Source: Sphingopyxis sp. QXT-31
GTDB taxonomy: Bacteria > Pseudomonadota > Alphaproteobacteria > Sphingomonadales > Sphingomonadaceae
Reading direction: 5' to 3'
DNA length: 64,000 bases
NCBI RefSeq assembly: GCF_001984035.1
Contig: NZ_CP019449.1
Coordinates: 496,001 to 560,000 of the forward strand
In this document: piece by piece, positions 9,571 to 18,707 of the stretch
Position numbering within the stretch: position 1 is the stretch's first letter
Layout: every line of letters starts with the position of its first letter
Translations under genes and position numbers: made by a program
The notes under the pieces: model-generated
The model's database searches: none
Told to the model about the DNA's origin: nothing
What the model saw: the letters and a program-made list of their open reading frames with translations, nothing else

Positions 9571-9717
9571 GGCGGAAGGTCGCCGCCATTCTGGAAAACT
9601 GTCGAAGCCGCCCTCGACGCGATCGCGGCCTCAGGCATCGGTGCGGCCATTGTCGATATCGGAGGACGAAGAGCAGCGCGCGCTGGCAAGGGCGGGAACG
9701 ACGATAGCCGCGGCGCA
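9571..9717 (+). pseudogene. possible response-regulator receiver remnant
   Basis: The frame read here gives TVEAALDAIAASGIGAAIVDIG, which resembles the middle of alphaproteobacterial single-domain receivers (ATVDEAL..I...LDAAVLDINL). There is a stop just upstream at 9568, no N-terminal acidic cluster, and no C-terminal lysine region. It is in the same frame as the downstream DJ-1 gene. This is a weak call from one 22-residue match by eye. Confidence 0.25.
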
Positions 9718-9719
9718 TT
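9695..9719 (+). promoter_or_regulatory. EcfG-like promoter of the DJ-1/PfpI gene (variant)
   Basis: GGAAC-N16-CATT, one base from GGAAC-N16-CGTT, ending 28 bases before the start codon at 9748. The ku gene has the same CATT variant. Confidence 0.4.
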
Positions 9720-9747
9720 GGTCATGGGACAGCAAAGGAGCTTTCCG

Positions 9748-10308
9748 ATGACCAAGGACAATATACTCGCCGGCTGCAGAATACTGATCATGGCGACAGA
9801 TGGCTTCGAACAATCCGAACTCGAAGTGCCGCTTCAGCGTCTGGAGGACGCGGGCGCGGAGGTCGAAATCGCATCGATCGACGATGACGATATCACCGGC
9901 TGGGACGAAGACGATTGGGGCGACGAGGTCGAAGTCGATCTCAAGATCGCCGACGTCGACACCGACCGTTATGACGCGCTCGTCCTGCCGGGCGGCCAGA
10001 TCAATCCCGACTTGCTGCGGGTTGAGGACAAGGCGATCTCGATCATTCGGGCCTTCGCAGGTGCTGGCAAGCCGGTTGCCGCGATTTGCCATGCGCCGTG
10101 GCTTCTTGTGGAAGCCGGGCTCGCATCGGGCAAGCGAATGACGAGCTACAAGTCGATCCGCACCGATGTTGCCAATGCCGGCGCGCAGGTGGTCGAAGAG
10201 AGCGTCGTGGTCGACGGCAATATCATCACCAGTCGCTGTCCCGACGACCTGCCCGACTTTTGCGATGCGATCGTCGCAGCGGTGGCCGACCGCAGGGCGC
10301 GGGCGTAG
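9748..10308 (+). CDS. DJ-1/PfpI family protein
   Basis: 186 residues. The ATG at 9748 has AAAGGAG upstream. The family is recognised by RILIMATDGFEQSELEVPLQRLEDAGAEV split over the first 50 residues, YDALVLPGG, and AICHAPWLLVEAGL with the nucleophile Cys in ICHAP. Members are stress-induced deglycases, proteases or chaperones of the YhbO/PfpI type. Catalytic activity is assumed only from the Cys-His pair. An acidic insert (DDDDITGWDEDDWGDE) after residue 45 is long for the family. It fits the general-stress theme of the window. Confidence 0.88.
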   Translation: MTKDNILAGCRILIMATDGFEQSELEVPLQRLEDAGAEVEIASIDDDDITGWDEDDWGDEVEVDLKIADVDTDRYDALVLPGGQINPDLLRVEDKAISIIRAFAGAGKPVAAICHAPWLLVEAGLASGKRMTSYKSIRTDVANAGAQVVEESVVVDGNIITSRCPDDLPDFCDAIVAAVADRRARA

Positions 10309-10399
10309 CTGTGCCGAGCTCAATACGGGACTGTTGAGTTGTGAAAAGGCGATCGCGTGCGGGCACAGCGATTCTTGCGGTAAGCTGTTGAAAGCGGCG

Positions 10400-10424
10400 G
10401 GAACTCGCTGCTTTATGGCGCGTC
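10400..10424 (+). promoter_or_regulatory. EcfG-like promoter of the small Gln-rich gene (near consensus)
   Basis: GGAAC-N16-CGTC, one base from consensus and 46 bases before the start at 10471. A CGTT also occurs three bases later. Confidence 0.5.
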
Positions 10425-10470
10425 GTTTCCAAGCCTGCCGCCTAGGCAGTTTGGAAAGGGGATGACCCAC

Positions 10471-10635
10471 ATGGGACAGAACAAACAGCAGGGCGGACAA
10501 GCCGATCGCAATCCGAACGAGAACCCCGGCCAGCAGGAACAGCAGGATCTGCAGCGTCGCCAGCCCGGTCAGGACAATGACCAGGACCAGGGCAACCAGG
10601 CCGGCCGCGACGACGAGAATCGTCAGAACCGCTGA
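10471..10635 (+). CDS. small Gln/Asn-rich hydrophilic protein
   Basis: 54 residues, below usual ORF cut-offs. It begins MGQNKQQGGQADRNPNENPG and ends DDENRQNR. It is almost wholly Gln, Asn, Asp, Gly and Arg with no hydrophobic core, so it is probably disordered. The second ATG (10471) is chosen over 10462 because GGAAAGG is then about 10 bases away. An EcfG-like promoter stands before it and a strong hairpin terminator after it, so it is a complete monocistronic unit. The function is unknown; composition and promoter suggest a desiccation or general-stress role. Confidence 0.7.
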   Translation: MGQNKQQGGQADRNPNENPGQQEQQDLQRRQPGQDNDQDQGNQAGRDDENRQNR

Positions 10636-10676
10636 CGTCGGAAAGAAGAGTGACGCCGAGGCGTCCTCTCGGGGCA

Positions 10677-10706
10677 GGGCCGCACTTCGATGCGGCCCGG
10701 CCTTTT
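10677..10706 (+). terminator. intrinsic terminator of the Gln-rich gene
   Basis: An 8-base stem GGGCCGCA/TGCGGCCC with a CTTCGA loop is followed by CGGCCTTTTCT, 42 bases beyond the stop. Confidence 0.75.
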
Positions 10707-10803
10707 CTATTCCCCGGTTGCGCCCATTCCAGGTGCAACCTTCCTAGCACTTTGGCATTCTCCCTTCATCGATCGCGGACAGCGGAATGGGAAGGAGAGG
10801 CCC

Positions 10804-11007
10804 GTGCGAACGATTGAGATATGGCCCGACGAAATCGAGGGCGGCGACACCGAGCGAGAGGGTGTCTTCTACGCGACTATGCGCTTCATCGACAGGGAAG
10901 CCGAAACAGCCGTCGTGATCTATCTGCAACCCGAGATCGAGCGAGGCATGATCGCCGATCTTTACGGCTGGGCGCAAAGCCGCGGCATGACCGGCCGAAC
11001 GAACTAA
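10804..11007 (+). CDS. small conserved-looking hypothetical protein
   Basis: 67 residues from a GTG at 10804 preceded by GGAAGGAGAGG. The frame is open further back, but the ribosome site decides the start. The sequence (RTIEIWPDEIEGGDTEREG, VVIYLQPEIERGMIADLYGWAQSRGM) looks like a small alpha-beta fold. I do not recognise a family. It stands alone after the terminator of the Gln-rich gene. Confidence 0.6.
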   Translation: MRTIEIWPDEIEGGDTEREGVFYATMRFIDREAETAVVIYLQPEIERGMIADLYGWAQSRGMTGRTN

Positions 11008-11072
11008 ATAGGAAGCATGGGTTGGCAAGCGGTCGCCCGCCTGGATCGGAGCGCCCCTTGGCGGCCACCTTT

Positions 11073-11255
11073 TCAATGCGGAGAAGTCGTTCGATGCAAG
11101 TCAGTCAGCACGGCGTTCCAGAATGCGATCTCTTCGTCATTGCCCCGGTCGCGCGACCATTGCACCTGCCTGGAGACGATGAAGTCGGCCTGTTTGCCAT
11201 GCCGCAGCTTGATCTCCGACACACAATTTCGAATGTTATGATCTCCGAACGGCAT
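11073..11255 (-). CDS. small hypothetical protein, 60 residues
   Basis: MPFGDHNIRNCVSEIKLRHG at the start and EEIAFWNAVLTDLHRTTSPH at the end. AAGGAGA sits 8 bases before the ATG. The composition is protein-like, with mixed charged and hydrophobic residues. No family is recognised. It lies just downstream of the groEL terminator and reads in the same direction, so it is probably transcribed on its own or by weak read-through. Confidence 0.5.
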   Translation of the reverse strand: MPFGDHNIRNCVSEIKLRHGKQADFIVSRQVQWSRDRGNDEEIAFWNAVLTDLHRTTSPH

Positions 11256-11295
11256 TGCCGATCTCCTTGACGCTCCGCATAGAAACAGGGCAGGT

Positions 11296-11321
11296 GAGGG
11301 CGGCGGTTTCCCGCCGCCCTC
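11296..11321 (-). terminator. intrinsic terminator of groES-groEL
   Basis: A perfect 11-base stem GAGGGCGGCGG/CCGCCGCCCTC with a TTTC loop, six bases after the groEL stop. Confidence 0.85.
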
Positions 11322-11327
11322 GATATG

Positions 11328-12971
<1,644 letters not shown>

Positions 12972-12994
12972 TCAGTTGTTGGATGGATGCGGCG

Positions 12995-13309
12995 TCAGGC
13001 CGCCTGCTTGAGCGCTTCGGCCTGCTCGATGACCCCGAGAATGTCGCTCTCCTTCATGATGAGCAGCTCCTCGCCGTCGATGCGCACCTCGGTGCCCGAC
13101 CATTTGCCGAACAGGATGCGATCGCCTGCCTTGACGTCGAGCGCGGTGACCGTGCCGTCCTCGGCGCGGACGCCGGGACCGACGGCGACGACTTCGCCTT
13201 CCTGTGGCTTTTCCTTGGCGGTGTCGGGGATGATGATGCCGCCCGAGGTCTTCTCCTCGGCTTCGATGCGGCGGACGACCACACGGTCGTGCAAGGGTCG
13301 GAAATGCAT
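12995..13309 (-). CDS. groS: co-chaperonin GroES (10 kDa)
   Basis: 104 residues. It starts [14 protein letters not shown] and contains the mobile-loop region [18 protein letters not shown] and KVRVGPG-like VAVGPGV. It caps GroEL. The correct ATG is the second of two overlapping ATGs after GGAGG (13317-13321); the first is out of frame. It is the first gene of the operon with groEL. The promoter 70-100 bases upstream matches those of hsp20 and the DUF465 gene. Confidence 0.96.
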   Translation of the reverse strand: MHFRPLHDRVVVRRIEAEEKTSGGIIIPDTAKEKPQEGEVVAVGPGVRAEDGTVTALDVKAGDRILFGKWSGTEVRIDGEELLIMKESDILGVIEQAEALKQAA

Positions 13310-13377
13310 GCATAACCTCCATATTGCATAACGATATGATAAGCCGGCGCGCCTGTCCGGGACGCGCGGCGCCGATG

Positions 13378-13411
13378 AGCTAGGAAGCGATTTTTTTCGC
13401 TTCAAGAGGTC
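13378..13411 (-). promoter_or_regulatory. heat-shock (RpoH-type) promoter of groES-groEL
   Basis: Minus strand GACCTCTTGAA-N12-GCTTCCTAGCT. CTCTTGAA fits the RpoH -35 of alphaproteobacteria (CNCTTGAA). The same two 11-base blocks, 11 bases apart, stand before hsp20 at 14742-14774. No CIRCE repeat was seen. Confidence 0.8.
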
Positions 13412-13569
13412 TGGCGAAAATTTTTTGATGGCTGCGCTGGCGCGAAACAAACGCCGGTAATCAAGGGGCTGAACCCTCTTGACTCGACTCGCTTCGCTCC
13501 CAAAATTTTTTCCTGCGGCGCTTTGCCGCACGACAAGAAAGGAAAGGCTACAAGGAAGGAGGCACGATC

Positions 13570-13797
13570 ATGTCCGAGCCATTTTCCCGTTTTCTTCATC
13601 CCTTCGACGTGGCGCGTCACCCGAGCCTCGAGCCCGAGGTCAAGCGCGCCCTTCTCGCATCCTGGGCATCGGACCACTCGGCGGTCCGCAACAAGCCCGC
13701 ACTTCGCAAACCCCCGGGGGCGAGGCGAGCGGTGCCAGTCGACGATGTGCTCGCGGCGCTTCGGTCGCTCGATGGCGGCGAGACGCGCGCGCCATGA
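13570..13797 (+). CDS. small hypothetical protein upstream of usg
   Basis: 75 residues, starting MSEPFSRFLHPFDVARHPSL and ending RSLDGGETRAP. GGAAGGAGG lies a few bases before the ATG. It has a charged helical middle (EPEVKRALLASWASDH) and a short basic linker. The last codons overlap the usg start (ATGA), so the two genes are translationally coupled. No function is known to me. The divergent groES promoter lies 160 bases away. Confidence 0.75.
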   Translation: MSEPFSRFLHPFDVARHPSLEPEVKRALLASWASDHSAVRNKPALRKPPGARRAVPVDDVLAALRSLDGGETRAP

Positions 13798-14063
13798 CCG
13801 ACCGCGCGCTGATCGCCCAGCTGGACGGCTACGGGCTGACGACCGCCGAGATCCATTATTACCGGCCCGATCATCCCTCGCTGCTCCAGCTCTTCGTCTG
13901 GCAGGACTATGATCTGCCGCCGGACTTCCCGGTGCTGTTCGATTTTCTGGCGATGTGGCGGCGCCAGATCGAAGCCGCGCTTCATTCGGTACGGATCGCG
14001 CACGAGGCGCTGATCGGCCCGGCCGAGTGGAGCGCGGCCGATATTATCCGGTCGATTGACTGA
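13794..14063 (+). CDS. usg: Usg-family protein
   Basis: 89 residues, the family length. Recognised by LDGYGLTTAEIHYYRPDHPSLL, LFVWQDYDLPPDFPVL and HSVRIAHEALIGPAEW (matches shown in parts). Usg is conserved in alphaproteobacteria and is named for its position upstream of a trp gene in Caulobacter; its biochemical role is unknown. The ATG overlaps the previous stop. It ends convergently with hsp20, with a shared hairpin between them. Confidence 0.85.
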   Translation: MTDRALIAQLDGYGLTTAEIHYYRPDHPSLLQLFVWQDYDLPPDFPVLFDFLAMWRRQIEAALHSVRIAHEALIGPAEWSAADIIRSID

Positions 14064-14120
14064 CGCTCGTTCTGGCGGTGGCGCCATCGCCGCTGGGGCG
14101 CCCCGAGGACCCTTTGAATT

Positions 14121-14150
14121 GCGGGGCCGCGCCGTTGGCAGCGGCCCCGC
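14121..14150. terminator. bidirectional terminator between usg and hsp20
   Basis: A perfect 10-base stem GCGGGGCCGC/GCGGCCCCGC with a 10-base loop. It is followed on the plus strand by CAGATTTTA and lies between two convergent stop codons. Confidence 0.75.
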
Positions 14151-14156
14151 CAGATT

Positions 14157-14636
14157 TTACGCGTTTTCGAGGCTCTTCTCTTTGGACGCGCCGATCCGGC
14201 GCGGTTCGGCATCGCCGCTGCCGATCTCGATCTTGCGCGGTTTCATCGCCTCGGGAATGACCCGGTTGAGCTCGATCGCCAGCAGGCCGTCGGCGAAGCT
14301 CGCCGCGCCGACCTCGATATAGTCGGCGAGCTGGAAGTGCCGCTCGAACGCGCGGCGCGCGATGCCGCGATGAAGATAGCTGCGCTTTTCATCTTCTTCC
14401 GCCGGCTTGCCCGACACGCTGAGCTGGTTCTGCTGGGCGACGATCTCGATCTCGTCGGGTTTGAAACCGGGAACCGCGAGCGTGATGCGGAAGCGGTCGT
14501 CGGCCTCGCGCACGATGTCGAAGGCGGGAAAGCCGTCCGACGTTTCGCTGCGCTGCCCTTTCTCGAGCAGGTCGAAGAGGTGATCGAAGCCCACCGTCGA
14601 GCGGCGGTAGGGGGTGAAGTCAAAGTCGGTTCTCAT
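14157..14636 (-). CDS. Hsp20/IbpA small heat-shock protein
   Basis: 159 residues, starting MRTDFDFTPYRRSTVGFDHL behind AGGAGGA. The longer open frame to 14897 would run through the promoter. The alpha-crystallin domain spans about residues 35-125 (FPAFDIVREADDRFRITLAVPGF, LSVSGK, RGIARRAFERHFQL and the GLLAIEL strand). The C-terminal IEI-type motif (RKIEIG) is present. It holds unfolded proteins as an ATP-independent oligomer. The promoter is nearly identical to that of groES. Confidence 0.93.
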   Translation of the reverse strand: MRTDFDFTPYRRSTVGFDHLFDLLEKGQRSETSDGFPAFDIVREADDRFRITLAVPGFKPDEIEIVAQQNQLSVSGKPAEEDEKRSYLHRGIARRAFERHFQLADYIEVGAASFADGLLAIELNRVIPEAMKPRKIEIGSGDAEPRRIGASKEKSLENA

Positions 14637-14741
14637 TTCCAAATCCTCCTGATTGAAGCAATTCGGGCATGAGATGCGCCGGGACTTAGAGCCGGCGCTC
14701 TCTATGTCCTTCGGACCCGAACAATCCGGCGTCCAGAAAAA

Positions 14742-14774
14742 AGCTAGGAAGCCAAATTTCCGTTTCAAGAGGTC
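14742..14774 (-). promoter_or_regulatory. heat-shock (RpoH-type) promoter of hsp20
   Basis: Minus strand GACCTCTTGAA-N11-GCTTCCTAGCT, the same two blocks as before groES with one base less between them. It lies 106 bases before the hsp20 start. Confidence 0.8.
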
Positions 14775-14826
14775 GAAAGCGCTTTGGATTGGCGAATGGG
14801 GCGGCGCTCCATAGGCGCTTTCAGGT

Positions 14827-14853
14827 GCGGAGCCGCGCCGCGCGCGGCTCCGC
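14827..14853 (-). terminator. hairpin terminator of the DUF465 gene
   Basis: A 12-base stem GCGGAGCCGCGC/GCGCGGCTCCGC with a 3-base loop, eight bases after the stop. The poly-T is poor. Confidence 0.65.
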
Positions 14854-14860
14854 GATCGGA

Positions 14861-15046
14861 TCAGGCGGCGCGGCTGCCGCCGGTATCGCCGATCCATATG
14901 GTGATTTGGTCCCTGACCAACAGCTTCAGCTTCTTGAGCCGCGCGATCAGGACCTCGTCGGGTCGGCGCTGCCGCGCTTCCCGATCGATTTCGGCGTCGA
15001 GGCGGGCATGCTCGCGCCGCAGATAATCGATATGTTTGCTGGACAT
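14861..15046 (-). CDS. DUF465 (YdcH-like) small coiled protein
   Basis: 61 residues. It begins MSSKHIDYLRREHARLDAEI and contains ARLKKLKLLVRDQI, the heptad-like helical hairpin of the DUF465/YdcH family. The function is unknown. The internal ATG at 15046 is preferred to 15058 because GGAGAAG then has normal spacing. A third copy of the heat-shock-like promoter lies upstream, which fits its place next to hsp20. Confidence 0.8.
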   Translation of the reverse strand: MSSKHIDYLRREHARLDAEIDREARQRRPDEVLIARLKKLKLLVRDQITIWIGDTGGSRAA

Positions 15047-15460
15047 CTTCTTCTCCATGCCAAGTTGAGGATGTTGCAGCCCGAGCGGCTGCGGCGTGGA
15101 TGTAGGAAAGCTATGGTCAGGATTTCAAGGGGTTGAAGTGTCCGCCTGTGGGAGACTGTCGGAAGCTGTGAAGAGCATCGCGCGGCGCCCCGCAGGGACA
15201 GGCACGACAGCCGGCATTGGGATGCAAAGTTGTAGAGGCGGTCGGCGCGCTACAGCTAAATCGTCACAACATGGGTTAGTCGCTGCAACCCGGCCCGGCG
15301 ACCATTGTTTCGGTAGCATGCCGACTCGCGAGGGACAGGTTTACCCGCTCTTCAGACGCGTCGCCGACGCCATTCGCGCTGTCCGCCTTCCTGGCCGCGC
15401 CTGGGAATATGCGCTGCGCCGGAGCCAACCGGCATATGCTTCAGAATGGGAGTGATGGAT
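15047..15460. other. intergenic region between DUF465 gene and manA
   Basis: Apart from the heat-shock-like promoter at 15103-15129, I see no gene, repeat or clear promoter in these 414 bases. Open frames here lack ribosome sites and protein-like composition. Confidence 0.5.
15103..15129 (-). promoter_or_regulatory. probable heat-shock promoter of the DUF465 gene
   Basis: Minus strand CTTGAA-N15-TTCCTA. The hexamers match the groES (N14) and hsp20 (N13) promoters, but the flanks are less alike. It ends 57 bases before the gene. Confidence 0.55.
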
Positions 15461-16270
15461 GTGACCATGAAAGCACAGAAGCTTGATACGATCTGGGTCG
15501 AGAAACCCTGGGGCGTCGATCGGCTCCCTCCGCCCTTCGACGCACGGACCGATGGCCGCGTCGGCGAAATCTGGTTTCGTCCGCCCCAATCCAATCCGCT
15601 GCTCGTGAAATATATCTTCACGAGCGAGCGCCTGTCGATCCAGGTCCATCCCGACGACCGGCAAGCGCAGGCGCGCGGACTTCCCGCAGGCAAGGAGGAA
15701 TGCTGGTACATTCTGGGTGCCGAACCCGGGGCTATGCTCGGGATCGGAACGGGTCGTTCGCTCAGCGAGCGCGAACTCGCCGATGCCGCCCGCTCGGGCG
15801 CTATCGAGGCGCTCATGGAGTGGCATCCGGTGCGCGCGAACATGTTCTTTCATATTCCGCCCGGAACCGTCCATGCAATCGGTGCCGGGGTCACACTCGT
15901 CGAAATCCAGCAGAATGTGGATGTTACCTATCGTCTCTACGATTACGGCCGCCCGCGCGAGCTGCACCTCGCCGATGGGACGGCGGTCGCGAAGGCTGGG
16001 CCAATGTCACGCGATCTCTGCCGCCAAGTCGATATCGCAGAGAGCGCGTTGTTGCTCGACAGCCGCCATCTCGTGGTCGCGCACCTGAACGCCAACGACC
16101 TTTCGCCGCTTGCCGATGCGAGGGATGGGGCGATGATCGTCCCCCTCGGCGGTACGGTCGCAGCTGAGGGCGTGACCGCGCAGGCGGGCGAGTGCCTGTG
16201 GGCCGAAGACGTCACCACCATCGAGGCCGGAGCCGGCGCGCGTTTTCTGGCGGGTTGGCACAAGCCTTGA
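15461..16270 (+). CDS. manA: class I mannose-6-phosphate isomerase
   Basis: About 269 residues, the short form common in alphaproteobacteria. It interconverts fructose-6-P and mannose-6-P with bound zinc. Zinc ligands and motifs: QVHPDD, KEECWYIL, PPGTVHAIG and EIQQNVDVTYRLYDYG. In-frame starts exist at 15446, 15455, 15461 (GTG) and 15467; GTG 15461 is 8 bases after GGGAG and is my choice. The next enzyme of GDP-mannose synthesis except phosphomannomutase is encoded at 23230-24261. Confidence 0.9.
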   Translation: MTMKAQKLDTIWVEKPWGVDRLPPPFDARTDGRVGEIWFRPPQSNPLLVKYIFTSERLSIQVHPDDRQAQARGLPAGKEECWYILGAEPGAMLGIGTGRSLSERELADAARSGAIEALMEWHPVRANMFFHIPPGTVHAIGAGVTLVEIQQNVDVTYRLYDYGRPRELHLADGTAVAKAGPMSRDLCRQVDIAESALLLDSRHLVVAHLNANDLSPLADARDGAMIVPLGGTVAAEGVTAQAGECLWAEDVTTIEAGAGARFLAGWHKP

Positions 16271-16400
16271 CGCCCTGCGCGACCTTGGCGCATCACCGAT
16301 GGGGGGCGATCCGCCTGCGCCAACTGGCCTGGCACCGTCCCGCCGCCCGAGACGCCTAGCGAGGCGCGTCGGCTGCCGCGCATGTTACAGGGTTGATCGG

Positions 16401-17264
16401 CTATCCGCCCGAGGCTTTCTCTACGGCGCTTCCCATCTCCTCTCCGAGGCGTACCCGCCGTTCGGGAAACCAATCGGGGTTGAACGCGATCGCTTGCTTC
16501 TCGAACAGCATCACGATCGTGGAGCCGAGGAGAAAGCGACCCATCTCGTCGCCCTTGCGCAGCGAGACTTCATCGGGGGCGTAGGACCATGACGATATCT
16601 TGCTCGATCGCTTTGCATTCACCACGCCATGCCATGACGTTGCGATGCTGCCGACGATGGTCGCACCTACGAGTATCATCGCGAAATGGCCGTGAGTGGG
16701 GGACTCGAACAGGCATATGACCCGCTCGTTGCGCGCGAAAAGGCCGGGCACCCCGCGCGCGGTCGTCGGGTTGACGGAAAAGAGCGAGCCCGGGACGTGG
16801 ATCATGCGTCTGAGCTCCCCGTCGCACGGCATGTGCAGCCGGTGATAATCCTTGGGCGAAAGATAGAGGTTGGCGAAACTGCCGTCGCGAAACGTCGACC
16901 CCAGCGCAGCGTCGCCGCCCAATATTGCGGTGGTGGTGAAACGGTGGCCCTTGGCCTGGACGATGTGATGATCGTCGATCGCGCCGAACTGACTGATCGC
17001 ACCGTCGACCGGGCAGATGAAATCGGCCGCGGCGAGCGGGCGCGCGCCCGCTATCAGCGGGCGGGTGAAGAAGTCGTTGAAGCTCGCATAGCTGCGAATA
17101 TCCGGATTGTGGGCCTCGCTCATGTCGACGCCGTATCTCGCGACGAACCATCGGATCAGCTTGGGGGTCAGCCAGCCGGACGATGAAGCCACACGGCCGA
17201 CGAATTCGGTCAGCCGCCGCTTCGGCATCGCATGCTGGGCAAGAATTGTCAGGCGCTTGAACAT
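16401..17264 (-). CDS. psd: phosphatidylserine decarboxylase (proenzyme)
   Basis: 287 residues, the length of the type I enzymes such as E. coli Psd. It converts phosphatidylserine to phosphatidylethanolamine at the inner membrane. Landmarks: SYASFNDFFTRPL, the catalytic triad block CPVDGAISQFG, KDYHRLHMPCDG, and the self-cleavage site LGST in GRFLLGSTIVMLFE, whose Ser becomes the pyruvoyl group. The start MFKRLTILAQH is normal for the family. No phosphatidylserine synthase gene is adjacent. Confidence 0.95.
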   Translation of the reverse strand: MFKRLTILAQHAMPKRRLTEFVGRVASSSGWLTPKLIRWFVARYGVDMSEAHNPDIRSYASFNDFFTRPLIAGARPLAAADFICPVDGAISQFGAIDDHHIVQAKGHRFTTTAILGGDAALGSTFRDGSFANLYLSPKDYHRLHMPCDGELRRMIHVPGSLFSVNPTTARGVPGLFARNERVICLFESPTHGHFAMILVGATIVGSIATSWHGVVNAKRSSKISSWSYAPDEVSLRKGDEMGRFLLGSTIVMLFEKQAIAFNPDWFPERRVRLGEEMGSAVEKASGG

Positions 17265-17424
17265 GATATCATCCGTTGGTCGATCCTTCGGAGGGAAAGC
17301 CGATCGCCTGGGGAGAGACGACGGCGCCCGCCTCTTCGTTCCGGCGGTGATGCTTTATCCCGATGTCGTGGGGCAAGGGAAGGCGCATGGCCGGGAGCGG
17401 AAGATAATCGGGTAGGGGGCGCGC

Positions 17425-18303
17425 TCAGTCTCGCCGGGCTTTTGGCGCCCCTCCCGCCGAACGGAGGAAGCGGTAACTCTTCATATCATAGTTCCGCGCG
17501 CGCAGGAAGTTGTGGGCGTTGTTGATCATGATGTCGCTCATGATCTCGATCGTGCCGCATCCGCCCTTGGCGAGAGCCGTTTCGGCGGCGGTCAGGAGCG
17601 CCGTCCCGATGCCGCGGCGCCGATGGTCGCCGTCGACAAGCAGCAGGGTGACGCGGCCGACGAGGCCGTGCTGCAAGGTCGGAACGACGCCCCAGGCGCA
17701 GCATCCGACCAGCCCGCCGGCATCGGCGACGAGAAGCCCGGCCTTCGCTTTGCCGATCGCCTCAACGTTCGCATCGATCGATATGCGCTCGGGCGGCTCG
17801 GCAAGCTGCGCGAGCAGACGGGCGAGAGCCTTTCGGTCCTTGCCCGTCGCGGGCCGCAGGCTGAGCTCGGGCTCCGGCAGGGCTTCGGGTTTGACGATCC
17901 TCAGCACCGGCTTGGCTTTCGGCGGCGGCGGCGGATCCTGCCGCCTTCGTGCAGGCTCGGGTGACGGTGGCGGACTCGTTTTTCCGCGTCGGCGGATAGG
18001 CGAACGCTCCTCGATGGGTTCGGCAGCTTTGGGTGCCTTCTTGGCACGCTTCGCCGCGGGTTCGCGTTCGGCCGAGAGTTTCCAGCTGTCGGCCGCGCCG
18101 CCGCGAAGATAGTGCGCGATGTCGGCGGCGCTTGCCATGAGCCCTTGTTCGCCGATCCCGAGGAGCGGCTTGCCCGCCGCATCGGTGAGGCCGAACTTCC
18201 CATAGTCGCCGACGCCCGGCGTTCGCTTTCGCGACCGGACGAGTTTCATCCCGCGATGTTCGGCCATGGCGCGTAGCTCGTCGGCTGTCGGCTCGGTCGC
18301 CAT
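17425..18303 (-). CDS. GNAT-family N-acetyltransferase with long N-terminal extension
   Basis: 292 residues. The C-terminal half (about 145-285) is a GNAT domain with the acetyl-CoA loop RRRGIGTALLTAAE and the preceding strand GRVTLLLVDGDH. The N-terminal 60 residues form a small domain (LVRSRKRTPGVGDYGKFGLTD) resembling the short nucleoid or DNA-associated pieces found in sphingomonad proteins. A Lys/Pro/Arg-rich linker joins the two (RRRGKTSPPPSPEPARRR). The substrate is unknown. The linker and N-terminus suggest a DNA-associated acetyltransferase, which is inference. Confidence 0.75.
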   Translation of the reverse strand: MATEPTADELRAMAEHRGMKLVRSRKRTPGVGDYGKFGLTDAAGKPLLGIGEQGLMASAADIAHYLRGGAADSWKLSAEREPAAKRAKKAPKAAEPIEERSPIRRRGKTSPPPSPEPARRRQDPPPPPKAKPVLRIVKPEALPEPELSLRPATGKDRKALARLLAQLAEPPERISIDANVEAIGKAKAGLLVADAGGLVGCCAWGVVPTLQHGLVGRVTLLLVDGDHRRRGIGTALLTAAETALAKGGCGTIEIMSDIMINNAHNFLRARNYDMKSYRFLRSAGGAPKARRD

Positions 18304-18426
18304 CGATCAGGGCCGGAAAGGAGAGGCGGGGCGGGTCTGCGGGGAGGGGGCGCTCGCTCGGACCGGCGGCGCGCGCTTGCCCGCGTCCTGGTGGGAACCT
18401 GTGCGGCTGCGACGCGCTCTGCCCAT

Positions 18427-18669
18427 ATGCGCGCGCGCCGCTTCACCCGCTCGACCATGATCGACCATGTCGCCTATGACGAGGCGGCGTCGGTGCTTTC
18501 CATCAGCTTCCGGGACAGCGGCAAATATCTTTATCATGGCGTCCCGCGCGCGATCTACGACGGGCTGTGCGCCGCGGATTCGCTCGGCGCCTTCTTCAAC
18601 GCGCATATCAAGGATCATTTCCGCTGCGAGCGCGACCCGGCGCGCAGGCGGTTCGGTCCTGGTGCCTGA
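18427..18669 (+). CDS. KTSC domain protein
   Basis: 80 residues, essentially one KTSC domain. It has a strand pair MIDHVAYDEAASVLSISF, KYLYHGVP, and the final helix SLGAFFNAHIKDHF. The domain is found near lysyl-tRNA synthetase C-termini and in phage or defence contexts, and probably binds nucleic acid or protein. The start is uncertain: the ATG at 18427 has no clear ribosome site, and 18391 or the inner ATG are alternatives. It is divergent from the GNAT gene and convergent with ku. Confidence 0.75.
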   Translation: MRARRFTRSTMIDHVAYDEAASVLSISFRDSGKYLYHGVPRAIYDGLCAADSLGAFFNAHIKDHFRCERDPARRRFGPGA

Positions 18670-18707
18670 CAGTGGGGCGGTGACGATCGCCCCTGCGGAG
18701 GCGCCGC

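Larger units (their letters stand above)
8901..9747 (+). other. gene-poor stretch with traces of decayed coding sequence
   Basis: No convincing gene fills these 847 bases. Short plus-strand pieces look protein-like but are broken by stops or frame changes: one ending DMRADIRTTLGSGADDD near 9417, one from 9414 (NAYADGNSTETWDRTAAAIREAMHMAAADRTITVEA, split here as AYADGN and REAMHMAA) that turns Arg-rich after about 45 residues, and a receiver-like piece at 9571-9717. The last 50 bases carry the DJ-1 promoter. Confidence 0.5.

Noticed and set aside
13480..13510. CTTGAC followed by GCTTCGCTCC before the 13570 gene
   Set aside because: Looks like the heat-shock blocks at first sight, but the spacing and the second block do not match.
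17317..17342. GGAAC-N17-CGTC on the minus strand before psd
   Set aside because: Two-way relaxed match (spacing and last base) in GC-rich DNA; psd is a housekeeping gene, so I do not claim a stress promoter.
18394..18418. GGAAC-N16-CGCT before the KTSC gene
   Set aside because: The -10 ends only a few bases before the start codon and has a changed base; probably chance.
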